From a virus: a DNA stretch of 45,373 nucleotides. Under the pieces are notes generated by a model. That model was not told the DNA's origin and made no database searches. It saw nothing but the letters and a program-made list of their open reading frames with translations. Positions 27,184-34,575 of this stretch are shown piece by piece (the first letter of the stretch is position 1; each line of letters starts with the position of its first letter). The position numbers and the translations under genes are program-made. The DNA lies in IMG/VR virus record IMGVR_UViG_3300032087_002454, positions 1 through 45,373 of that record; one strand, 5' to 3'.

Positions 27184-29066
27184 TGAACGACTACCAGAAG
27201 TACATCCACCAATCCAAGTATGCTCGCTATCTCCCAGAGGAGAATAGGCGAGAGACATGGGAGGAGACAGTGGACAGGTACATGGATGCCATGCTAGAGA
27301 AGCAACCTGAGTTGTCAATTAAGTATAAGGCAATACGCAAAGCTATACTGGACCTAGAGGTCATGCCCAGCATGAGAGCCTTGATGACAGCAGGCCCAGC
27401 CCTAGATAGGGACAACGTAGCAGGATACAACTGTGCTTATGTAGCAGTTGACGACAGGAGAGTGTTCGATGAGATCATGTACATACTCATGTGTGGGACT
27501 GGTGTTGGATTTAGCGTGGAACGACACGTTATTGATAAGCTGCCAACCATTGCAGAAGAGTTCTTCGATGATGGTACAACGACACTACATGTCGCAGACT
27601 CCCGCATCGGTTGGGCTACATCCTACCGGAAGCTCATATCGCTACTCTATGACGGACTCATACCGAGCCTCGACTTTAGTAATGTCCGAGCAAGCGGAGA
27701 AATACTACGGACATTTGGGGGTAGAGCAAGTGGGCCAGAGCCACTACAGAACCTTTGTACCTATACAATCAACCTATTCAAGCAAGCCAAAGGGAGAAAG
27801 TTAAATGAATTGGAAGTACACGACCTCATCTGCAAGATCGCTGAGATCATTGTGGCGGGCGGGGTTAGGAGGAGCGCTCTTATTAGTCTTGGGAACGCAA
27901 CTTCTGATAGGCTCCGCAGTGCTAAGTCAGGGCAATGGTATATCCCGAGCCCTCATAGAGCACTCGCGAATAACAGCGTTGTCTACTCGGAAGCCCCTGA
28001 TCTTGGATTGTTTCTTAAAGAATGGACTGCCCTTATCGAATCCAAGTCCGGCGAAAGGGGCATTTTCTCCAGACCTGCGGCTGCAAGTAATATGCCAGAG
28101 AGGAGAGATCCGTCCTATGAGTGGGGATGTAATCCCTGCTCCGAAATCATCCTCAGGTCGAGACAATTCTGCAACCTCAGTGAAGCAGTCTGCCGACCTA
28201 CTGACGATATGGCTGACCTTAAACGAAAGGTAGAGATGGCTACTATCCTTGGTACGATACAGTCTACGTTGACTGACTTCCGCTACCTAGGTAAGAGATG
28301 GAAGCAGAACTGTGAAGAGGAACGCTTACTAGGTGTAAGCTTAACTGGTATCATGGACTGTCCCATACTCAATGGAGAACCTGGTATTAAGGGAGCCCTA
28401 CTCCCTCAGACATTGACGGAGTTAAAGGATCATGCTATCGCTACGAATAAGAAGTGGGCCAAGAAACTGGGTATCGAACCCAGCGCTGCCATTACCTGTG
28501 TCAAGCCTAGTGGAACAGTTAGCCAACTGGTGGATTGTGCCTCAGGAATTCATCCCAGGTATGCTAGACAATATGTTAGAACAACCCGTCAAGACATTAA
28601 AGATCCACTCACCGACCTGCTCGTCGAACATGGTGTACCACACAGCGTGGATGTCACCAACCCCAATAACATGGTCTTCGAGTGGCCCATACGAGCACCC
28701 GAATCCAGTGTCACAGTAGAAGATATCGACCCAATTGCCCAGCTGGAGCTATGGAAGACATACAACGAGTACTGGTGTGAGCACAAGCCTAGTGTGAGTA
28801 TCTATGTGAGGGAGGATGAGTGGCTTAAGGTAGGGTCATGGGTGTATGAGAACATGGACATCATGTCAGGTGTGTCCTTCTTCCCATACGATGATAGTGT
28901 GTACCAACAAGCACCTTATCAACCTATCCTTCACGAGGAGTACGTGGTCCGTAGCCACGTTAGTGGGGCTAATGGGCCTATCCCTTGGGATCAACTAGAA
29001 GAGGAGACAGACAGCACTACAAGCTCTCAGGAGCTAGCCTGTGCTGGAGGAGCATGTGAGTTATGA
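27183..29066 (+). CDS. nrdJ: Class II (adenosylcobalamin-dependent) ribonucleotide reductase
   Basis: 627 residues from ATG 27183; an in-frame GTG lies one codon earlier. It matches the monomeric Lactobacillus-type RTPR. The thiyl-radical Cys is C319 in NPCSEI and C330 in FCNLSE is one of the redox pair, with the same 11-residue spacing as C408 and C419. The other redox Cys is probably C84 in GYNCAYVA. The C-terminal CAGGAC has the five-residue Cys spacing of C731/C736. It is shorter than RTPR (739 residues). It converts ribonucleotides to deoxyribonucleotides using B12, without oxygen or an NrdB partner. Bases about 27580-28200 look more GC-rich in codon use than the flanks. Confidence 0.92.
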   Translation: MNDYQKYIHQSKYARYLPEENRRETWEETVDRYMDAMLEKQPELSIKYKAIRKAILDLEVMPSMRALMTAGPALDRDNVAGYNCAYVAVDDRRVFDEIMYILMCGTGVGFSVERHVIDKLPTIAEEFFDDGTTTLHVADSRIGWATSYRKLISLLYDGLIPSLDFSNVRASGEILRTFGGRASGPEPLQNLCTYTINLFKQAKGRKLNELEVHDLICKIAEIIVAGGVRRSALISLGNATSDRLRSAKSGQWYIPSPHRALANNSVVYSEAPDLGLFLKEWTALIESKSGERGIFSRPAAASNMPERRDPSYEWGCNPCSEIILRSRQFCNLSEAVCRPTDDMADLKRKVEMATILGTIQSTLTDFRYLGKRWKQNCEEERLLGVSLTGIMDCPILNGEPGIKGALLPQTLTELKDHAIATNKKWAKKLGIEPSAAITCVKPSGTVSQLVDCASGIHPRYARQYVRTTRQDIKDPLTDLLVEHGVPHSVDVTNPNNMVFEWPIRAPESSVTVEDIDPIAQLELWKTYNEYWCEHKPSVSIYVREDEWLKVGSWVYENMDIMSGVSFFPYDDSVYQQAPYQPILHEEYVVRSHVSGANGPIPWDQLEEETDSTTSSQELACAGGACEL

Positions 29067-29308
29067 ATATATATGATGGGAGATGTAACAATTGTAATGA
29101 TACGTTTGAATACAGAGCTAAGCCGGGAGCGTCTGCCCCTTGCTGTAGCTCATGCGGCAGCCTTGATACTAAGAGGATCTGGAAGGCAGTCCCCATACTG
29201 GACAAGGCTAAAGATCCGTATGACCTGCTTGACGGGCGCATACCGGACAGTACCCCGATCAAGTCATTCGCTAAAGACCACCGCAAGGGAGGTAAGGATA
29301 CTACCTGA
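29063..29308 (+). CDS. FmdB-like zinc-ribbon protein
   Basis: 81 residues, overlapping the RNR stop by 4 nt. RCNNCNDTFEYRA and PCCSSCGSLDTKRIW form a four-Cys zinc ribbon like FmdB/putative regulatory proteins. The basic C-terminal tail is disordered. It is the last gene of the rightward operon. In several phages a zinc-ribbon protein follows a reductase gene, but its function is not known; a thiol-related or RNA/DNA-binding role is possible. Confidence 0.72.
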   Translation: MNIYDGRCNNCNDTFEYRAKPGASAPCCSSCGSLDTKRIWKAVPILDKAKDPYDLLDGRIPDSTPIKSFAKDHRKGGKDTT

Positions 29309-29343
29309 GGATGAGCTGGCTAAACGACTATGGTAGAACGCAA

Positions 29344-29366
29344 AAGGCCCCCTTAATGGGGGCCTT
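29344..29366. terminator. Bidirectional intrinsic terminator between convergent operons
   Basis: AAGGCCCCC-TTAAT-GGGGGCCTT is a perfect 9-bp stem with a 5-nt loop. It is followed by CTTCTTG-type T-rich sequence on the plus strand and, on the minus strand, by CCTTTT. It sits in the 80-bp gap where the rightward early block and leftward lysis/late block converge, so it should stop transcription from both sides. Confidence 0.9.
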
Positions 29367-29388
29367 CTTGTGTGCGGGCGAGTGGTTG

Positions 29389-29700
29389 TTAAGTCAAGTA
29401 TCGGATGTCCGCTACCATACCATGGGGAACAAACAACTTCCCTGCTATCTCATCTAAATCATTGTATACGTCAGTTGCCAGTACATACCCGTACCGGTTT
29501 CTACATATGAGGTAGCCTACAGTGGTACGCCACACTGGTTCAGTAGCTACTGCATCCTCGTAGGTGAAGTCGTCACTCTCAATGAACGCATCACCCCACT
29601 TGACCACTGCTATCCTATAGACACTCGGACTTGAACTGTTTGTTGTGCTCTCTTGCGAGTCGCTCGGCTGTTCTAACGTATGTCTTGAGCTTGAGGTCAT
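29389..29700 (-). CDS. Hypothetical protein at end of the leftward block
   Basis: 103 residues if started at ATG 29700, which overlaps the lipoprotein gene by 86 nt in another frame. The first 26 residues are Ser/Thr-rich and disordered. A compact domain follows (YRIAVVKWGDAFIESDDFTY, GYLICRNRYGYVLATDVYND and KLFVPHGMVADIRYL). This looks like a small beta-rich domain found alone in other phage genomes, where it is uncharacterised. A shorter version starting at the GTG in AVVKWGD is possible. Confidence 0.55.
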   Translation of the reverse strand: MTSSSRHTLEQPSDSQESTTNSSSPSVYRIAVVKWGDAFIESDDFTYEDAVATEPVWRTTVGYLICRNRYGYVLATDVYNDLDEIAGKLFVPHGMVADIRYLT

Positions 29701-29863
29701 TGTCAGCTATCTTCCTTAGTGTTTGAGCATTGATACTCATCTGCTCTACAGTTGTTATTGGTTCTAGTGGTGGTCTATCAGGTAGGCATAATGGTTCTAT
29801 TACGTTGTTAGATACACAACCACTAATAATCATTAGGGTTGTTAAGATTATCAATCCCTTCAA
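29615..29863 (-). CDS. Outer-membrane spanin subunit (Rz1-like lipoprotein)
   Basis: 82 residues from TTG 29863, chosen because AGGAG lies 7 nt upstream and the product then begins MKGLIILTTLMIISGC, a complete lipoprotein signal with lipobox ISGC. A longer frame from ATG 29917 would put a Lys/Arg-rich tail before the signal, which is unlikely. After the lipid-modified Cys comes LCLPDRPPLEPIT, a Pro-rich segment typical of o-spanins, then a helical tail. It overlaps the 3' end of the inner spanin gene in another frame, the classic Rz/Rz1 arrangement. It fuses outer and inner membranes with its partner in the last step of lysis. Confidence 0.65.
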   Translation of the reverse strand: MKGLIILTTLMIISGCVSNNVIEPLCLPDRPPLEPITTVEQMSINAQTLRKIADNDLKLKTYVRTAERLAREHNKQFKSECL

Positions 29864-30122
29864 AGTTGTTCTCCTTTCCTTCTTCTTGTTTCTTCTTCTC
29901 TTTGATTTGATTGACAAGAGTAGCTCTTCGGCTACTCTCTATGACTCTTTCTTCTTTTACTATCTTCTTCTTTACTCTCTCCGCGTGAACCGTGGCCTTG
30001 AGATGCTCGACATTCCTTCGAGCTATATCCCTCTGATTCTTCATCGTTCTGCTGAAGACTGCAAGCACTGTGAACAACACCCCCAGTGTTGCTATACCAT
30101 ACAACTTAAGTTTCGTCAACAT
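29823..30122 (-). CDS. Inner-membrane spanin subunit (Rz-like)
   Basis: 99 residues from ATG 30122 with AAGAGAG upstream; a TTG at 30143 is an alternative. One N-terminal membrane segment (YGIATLGVLFTVLAVFS, residues 8-24) is followed by a long charged coiled coil (IARRNVEHLKATVHAERVKK) and a Lys/Glu-rich end. Topology and size match i-spanins. It follows the holin gene directly and overlaps the o-spanin gene. Confidence 0.68.
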   Translation of the reverse strand: MLTKLKLYGIATLGVLFTVLAVFSRTMKNQRDIARRNVEHLKATVHAERVKKKIVKEERVIESSRRATLVNQIKEKKKQEEGKENNFEGIDNLNNPNDY

Positions 30123-30333
30123 CAGCACTCTCTTTAATTCCAATGGCTGTGTCTGTCACAGCACGTAGTACTAAGTTAACAACACCCGCACTAAACATCA
30201 ATAGGGCATACGTGTTAGGCTCAACCAGTGGCTGGAGAGTGGGGACTAGCCCCACCACTCCACTCACTACTGCACCCCCGACTACTAGGAGATTAACCCA
30301 CATAGTCTTACTCTTATACCATGCTTTGCCCAT
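30106..30333 (-). CDS. Holin, two transmembrane segments
   Basis: 75 residues. The amphipathic N-terminus GKAWYKSKTMW is common in phage holins. Two membrane segments (VNLLVVGGAVVSGVVGLV, about 13-30, and YALLMFSAGVVNLVLRAV, about 42-59) and a charged tail follow. It should form the inner-membrane lesion that triggers lysis. The ATG overlaps the stop of a 50-residue membrane protein gene (TAATG); the i-spanin starts within its 3' end. Confidence 0.78.
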   Translation of the reverse strand: MGKAWYKSKTMWVNLLVVGGAVVSGVVGLVPTLQPLVEPNTYALLMFSAGVVNLVLRAVTDTAIGIKESADVDET

Positions 30334-30485
30334 TACTTCTTATGCCTCATACGATCCCCTTCCTTGTCGCCGTCTGGCCTTTTGCCGTCTGGCACATCCT
30401 TAGGTTTCTCCTGTGTCCCACGTAGGATGATAAATATCCCCGCGACTGCTGCTACAAATACTACTAATCCAATTACTGCTTCCAT
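30333..30485 (-). CDS. Small single-pass membrane protein, lysis cluster (50 aa)
   Basis: 50 residues from ATG 30485: MEAVIGLVVFVAAVAGIFII is a single N-terminal membrane segment, followed by a basic, Pro/Asp-containing tail (KPKDVPDGKRPDGDKEGD). It is coupled to the holin gene downstream. It may be an antiholin, a second holin or another lysis accessory. No family recognised. Confidence 0.55.
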   Translation of the reverse strand: MEAVIGLVVFVAAVAGIFIILRGTQEKPKDVPDGKRPDGDKEGDRMRHKK

Positions 30486-30499
30486 CTTAACCTTACCCT

Positions 30500-32455
30500 T
30501 TACGCAATCTGCGCACCAATGTCTTCAAATGTAAATGCTTGGTTTGCTGTTGAACCACTAACTACGGTGGCATCACAGGTGCTGTCCAATACCAGAGTAC
30601 TGGCAGCGGTATGCTTTAGAACCTTCTTGGTTCCTGTCACCCCGGTTATATTGATGTACGTGCCATCCCCTGGAATATCTCCTGCGGTTACTGTGACAGT
30701 AGCAGAACCAGAGGTGGTACTAATGGTAGTACTTGAGAGTGCGCCACTCGTACCGGCAACGGTACAGATCCAACCCATCTGCTCAGTTAAAGCTGGGACA
30801 TTGTTCCAGAAGAGATGCCCAAGGTTGTATGTTCCAGCAGTAGGTGCTGCTACTCTACCTGCGTGGGTAACACCACCTATGTTCATATGATCAATGTTAT
30901 CATTGCCATCTTGATAGACAGTAAAGTCTCTGACCCTGTTACCTGTCTTCAGCACCGAGGACGTGTTGCCATTCCAGAAGTTTACGTTAGCACCCGTATC
31001 TTCCATGTACACACAGTACTGCTCGGTAGTACTGTCATTCTCTCCTGTGAAGTCATTGTTAGTTAGAGTGACTCGCGATACAGCAGTACCTACCCACACC
31101 CCCACACCTGAGGTTTGGTAGGTGTAAGCAGCATCAGTAACAAGAGCATCTGACAATGTAATCCAGTTATTGTTAATGGTGACATCAGATACAGTGGCCG
31201 ATGTTGTCAACTGCTTACCTAAGTAGATACCAATGGCAGCATTGATACGACAACTCTCAATCATAACTGTTCTACAGGTTTCACCAACCATGATGCCGAC
31301 ACTGGTTGCTCCATCTGCATAGGAGCATCCTCTCAAGTGGATAGTCTTGAGGTTAGCACCCAAGAAAGCACCGACAGTACAAGAGTTAGTACTACACCCA
31401 TCCATAATAACTCGACCACTAACCAAAGTAGCTGCTGAGTCAAGTCCACCAATGACTTGACCGTAAGCAAAGTCCTCTGATCTGACCTGAGATAAGGTCA
31501 TTACACTACCATCTGTCTCACCACTGTCTTGGAACAAGTAGAGTCCAGTGTTCTGTACTGACCCGCTCTTATTTACTATGTGGACATCGTTCATCTCTGA
31601 TAAGAACCAAGATCTCCATCTCATACCACCGCCAGTTCCATACTGGCCTATCAAAACTTGTTTAACTGCTGCTCCGTTCGATATGTTTAGGAAGTCTACT
31701 ACCCACGAGTTGTTACTTGCAATGATAGTCATATTCTCTATGCCAATGTTGCCGGCCTGCTTTGAACCACCCGACACATAACTAGAGTTGATAACTGACA
31801 AGGTAGCTGAACTACCCTTTAGCACTGTGCCCAGCGTGGAGTTAGCCATATCAGCATAGGTGGTCTGCAAGTTTGCTTTGGTCATTCGACCAACACCAAC
31901 CAATCGTATTCTCTGTTGGTTGCCAGCACCTGAGTTGTTGTACCCCGTGTTGAGAGAGGCATCGTAATAAGTATACAAAGCTGACACGACATAGACACCA
32001 CCTGGAAAGTACACGGCATTATGATTGCCGTAGCTTTGCACGTTAATGGCATTCTGGATAGCAGTAGTATCATCAGTAGTGCCATCGCCCGTAGCACCAT
32101 ACCTTAGTATGTTGCCTTCAGGGTGATAGTAGTTAGTAGGTGTAACACTAGCTGATACTTCAGCAGCAGTGCGAGGAAAGAGTACTGCTCCGACGTTCTC
32201 TTGTGTCAATGATACACTGACACTAGCTATGCTAGCTGCTTGTGAGAGGGTAATGGGCTCTTGGTTAGCCACTGCATCAGGAAGATTGACCAGTCTTTGA
32301 CTGTTCATATCCAGCTGCGCCTCCATGGTGTTAGGAGATGTTCCATCCCTAGACAGTGTGTTTTCTACCGCCGCATTAAGCAGAGTGTTATTAGCGTTGT
32401 ATGTTGAAACGCTTAAGTAACCCGCTGCAATATCAGTGAGTGTGAGTTTAGCCAT
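30500..32455 (-). CDS. Tail spike with pectate-lyase-like beta-helix
   Basis: 651 residues. The N-terminal 90 residues (LTLTDIAAGYLSVSTYNANN, then LDMNSQRLVNLPDA) resemble podophage fibre attachment modules. From about residue 113, RYGATGDGTTDDTTAIQNAI marks the start of a right-handed beta-helix as in glycan-degrading tail spikes. The helix runs to about 520 with repeated N/V/I/T-rich turns (VTINNNWITLSDA, VTLTNNDFTGE). A C-terminal domain with GAL...TISTTSGSATVTV ends it. It should bind and perhaps cleave a host surface polysaccharide, setting host range. Catalytic residues cannot be assigned by eye. Confidence 0.82.
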   Translation of the reverse strand: MAKLTLTDIAAGYLSVSTYNANNTLLNAAVENTLSRDGTSPNTMEAQLDMNSQRLVNLPDAVANQEPITLSQAASIASVSVSLTQENVGAVLFPRTAAEVSASVTPTNYYHPEGNILRYGATGDGTTDDTTAIQNAINVQSYGNHNAVYFPGGVYVVSALYTYYDASLNTGYNNSGAGNQQRIRLVGVGRMTKANLQTTYADMANSTLGTVLKGSSATLSVINSSYVSGGSKQAGNIGIENMTIIASNNSWVVDFLNISNGAAVKQVLIGQYGTGGGMRWRSWFLSEMNDVHIVNKSGSVQNTGLYLFQDSGETDGSVMTLSQVRSEDFAYGQVIGGLDSAATLVSGRVIMDGCSTNSCTVGAFLGANLKTIHLRGCSYADGATSVGIMVGETCRTVMIESCRINAAIGIYLGKQLTTSATVSDVTINNNWITLSDALVTDAAYTYQTSGVGVWVGTAVSRVTLTNNDFTGENDSTTEQYCVYMEDTGANVNFWNGNTSSVLKTGNRVRDFTVYQDGNDNIDHMNIGGVTHAGRVAAPTAGTYNLGHLFWNNVPALTEQMGWICTVAGTSGALSSTTISTTSGSATVTVTAGDIPGDGTYINITGVTGTKKVLKHTAASTLVLDSTCDATVVSGSTANQAFTFEDIGAQIA

Positions 32456-32457
32456 AG

Positions 32458-32793
32458 TTAATCATCTTCCAGTTTGTTTAGGATTTTATCTAGTTTTCTA
32501 GCATTGGCCTCCGCTCTGCGGGCAGCCCTCTCTAGCTGTGCTTTCATCTGTTCTTGTGTCGTTTCAATGCGTACTAATTTCTTGTCTATCTCTGCTACGT
32601 CTTCGTGCTCTTGTGCTATAGCTTCTTTATTCTCTTGTGCCAGTGCTTGAACACTAGCAAGAGTTATCCAACCCCCACCTGCTAGGAAGACAAGCATCAC
32701 TAGCTGTATAAAATACTTTTGCAAAGGGCTCTCAGCCTTAACAATAGTATCTATCTTGTGTTCCAATTCTTTCATACGGTCATCTGCATCCAT
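32458..32793 (-). CDS. Membrane-anchored coiled-coil protein
   Basis: 111 residues. DADDRMKELEHKIDTIVKAE, then one membrane segment (FIQLVMLVFLAGGGWITLA, about 28-46), then a long coiled coil (HEDVAEIDKKLVRIETTQEQ). Resembles XhlA-like haemolysin accessory or alternative spanin-type proteins. It lies between tail spike and endolysin, so a lysis role is likely, but it could also be a DNA-ejection factor. Confidence 0.6.
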   Translation of the reverse strand: MDADDRMKELEHKIDTIVKAESPLQKYFIQLVMLVFLAGGGWITLASVQALAQENKEAIAQEHEDVAEIDKKLVRIETTQEQMKAQLERAARRAEANARKLDKILNKLEDD

Positions 32794-32794
32794 G

Positions 32795-33172
32795 CTAGTT
32801 CTTTCCTATTAGTTCAAAGTGTGCCAAGTCCTTAAGACTTCTGAAGTGTCCCCCCCAACGGAGACATACTCCACGTTTAGAGGCGGCTCCCAGTACGTGA
32901 GTCGCCATCTCGTAGAAAACCTTGTCGTCAGCCGCAAACCCAAGTGGGTAAGGGATGATGTCGAAGGCTCTTGAAGGTGAGACATTGTGCTTAGACTGTC
33001 CCCACTGTGCGTTAGAGTTACCTTCAGCGAAGGCTTGCTCTTGTTCCTCTCTTCCTCTGAATCCACATATAACAGAAAAATCAAAATGGTTGATCGCCTC
33101 ATCGAGTACTCCCTGTAACTCTACTTCACATTGATCTCTCTTTTCTCTGGATCTTTTACCTAATGAGGGCAT
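32795..33172 (-). CDS. Endolysin, M15-family peptidase (L-Ala-D-Glu or D-Ala type)
   Basis: 125 residues. M15 motifs: SKHNVSPSRAFDI (H62, D71) and LAHFEL (H118), the zinc ligands of VanY/T5 endolysin-type peptidases, and CGFRGREEQEQAF upstream. It cuts peptide cross-links of the cell wall. No signal peptide, so release depends on the holin. Its ATG overlaps the preceding gene's stop. An alternative view, that it is a virion-bound peptidase, is less likely. Confidence 0.85.
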   Translation of the reverse strand: MPSLGKRSREKRDQCEVELQGVLDEAINHFDFSVICGFRGREEQEQAFAEGNSNAQWGQSKHNVSPSRAFDIIPYPLGFAADDKVFYEMATHVLGAASKRGVCLRWGGHFRSLKDLAHFELIGKN

Positions 33173-34575
33173 TACAGTGTGCCCTCTTCACCACGATCAC
33201 CGGGCATTTGGCTACTAACGCCAAGTACACCCAAGAAGTACGCAGCAGCTGCTCTAGCTGTGCTAGCTGGCTTCCCACCGGAGAGCCTAGGGTCAAACAA
33301 TGGCATGAATAGATCCTCGTTCCAGTTAATAATAGATATAGAACCAACGTCCTCTACAGTATTGTGATACACAATGTGATCGAACCCTTGGTCTTCTATG
33401 AAGGACTGTAATCTTTTCTGTGTGGCTACTGTACCAGTGCCGTTGTTCGTCAAGGCAAGGATCGTCTTTTCCTGCTCAGGGAAAATATCTAGTAGTTCTT
33501 TAACCATTGCGTCAGTGGTGAATCCACCCCTATCCTTCATGTATAGTCCGTTCTTCCCTTTGAACAGGTGAGGCGTAGAGTTAGCAGTCTTAAGCCGCTT
33601 AGCTCTACCAATGAACTTGGTTACTTCTCCTACATCCCCGCCTACTTCTCCGATAGCTTCACTTAGGACTTCTTGTACCTCGTCCCAAAGGGACGCTGCG
33701 TTGACAGAATCAGGATCATCACTGAACTTCTTGAAGAAGTGCGAGTCTAGTGCTTCAACAACAAGACCACGTATATCCTCAGGTTCATACTCTGACGCCT
33801 CCGAGACTTCATCAAGGAATGAGTCGAACTCATCGAATTGCCGCATAGCCTCATCAATATCACGTAGGCCAGCTTTAATAGCTGCTGCATTAGAGCCACT
33901 ATGGAGGCCACCCTCTCTAGGTCTGTCAAATTGAATGAAGTCCCTTGAGCCACGTACTGTGTCTGTCTGTTCCTCAACGTGAACCATGACTCTGGGTGTC
34001 CCATCTGCATTTACATATGGACTATCCTCCAGCCAATCCAGTGCAGCCGCCATGCGTCTCTTGTCTCTCCTAAAGACCCTGCCCACTTGACGCTGGAACA
34101 AGTTCTCTTGGTGGTTGCCCTTCTTAATGGCTAACGCTAGATCAAAATCCTCTGGTACGTCCCTCAACTCCATCCCGGCAACGGCTTTTTCGGTAACAGC
34201 CTTAGCTGCATAGTCTGGATCAGCCAGTTGTTCATGTAACCTGCGCTTGAACTGATCCTTATCAGTTGTCTGCACTCTGTTAAATGTGGAGCCCGAGGTA
34301 TCGAAGAGATCAAACTCATTCTGCGCTAGTTCTTCCTGCTCTTTCTTCAGTCGTATGTTCTCAATCTCTGCATCAGGTGCAGCTCCGGTCGTAACCTTAG
34401 CATTACGCAGTTCTATATCCCTAGCTAAGGTCGCATCTACATCATCCCAGTAGGCTTTAGTGCTAAGTTCCTTATTCTTTTCTGCTATCTTAGCAGCTTG
34501 CGTAGCTAGCCCTTTAGCTTGCTTAGAAGCTAGGGCTTCTATGCCCTCTTTGATGATCTTTGGCCCAGCTGCCAT
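33172..34575 (-). CDS. Virion-associated protein with ADP-ribosyltransferase-like (ART-PolyVal) domain
   Basis: 467 residues. The N-terminal 110 are helical and charged. A split domain follows: TPRVMVHVEEQ (about 190) with DFIQFDRPREGGLHSGSNAA, and at the C-terminus GFDHIVYHNTVEDVGSIS then INWNEDLFMPLFDPRL. This H/F..G..H..S..A plus IVYxNTVEDxGSxS..I pattern recalls ART-PolyVal-like domains of phage polyvalent and ejected proteins. It lies in the ejection-protein cluster, so it may be injected with the DNA and modify a host target by ADP-ribosylation. Assigned from remembered family patterns, not an alignment; activity is unproven. Confidence 0.6.
   Translation of the reverse strand: MAAGPKIIKEGIEALASKQAKGLATQAAKIAEKNKELSTKAYWDDVDATLARDIELRNAKVTTGAAPDAEIENIRLKKEQEELAQNEFDLFDTSGSTFNRVQTTDKDQFKRRLHEQLADPDYAAKAVTEKAVAGMELRDVPEDFDLALAIKKGNHQENLFQRQVGRVFRRDKRRMAAALDWLEDSPYVNADGTPRVMVHVEEQTDTVRGSRDFIQFDRPREGGLHSGSNAAAIKAGLRDIDEAMRQFDEFDSFLDEVSEASEYEPEDIRGLVVEALDSHFFKKFSDDPDSVNAASLWDEVQEVLSEAIGEVGGDVGEVTKFIGRAKRLKTANSTPHLFKGKNGLYMKDRGGFTTDAMVKELLDIFPEQEKTILALTNNGTGTVATQKRLQSFIEDQGFDHIVYHNTVEDVGSISIINWNEDLFMPLFDPRLSGGKPASTARAAAAYFLGVLGVSSQMPGDRGEEGTL

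Noticed and set aside
27805-28233. 142-residue plus-strand frame inside the RNR gene
   Set aside because: RNR catalytic motifs lie in the overlapping frame; this is a shadow explained by the GC-richer codon use there.
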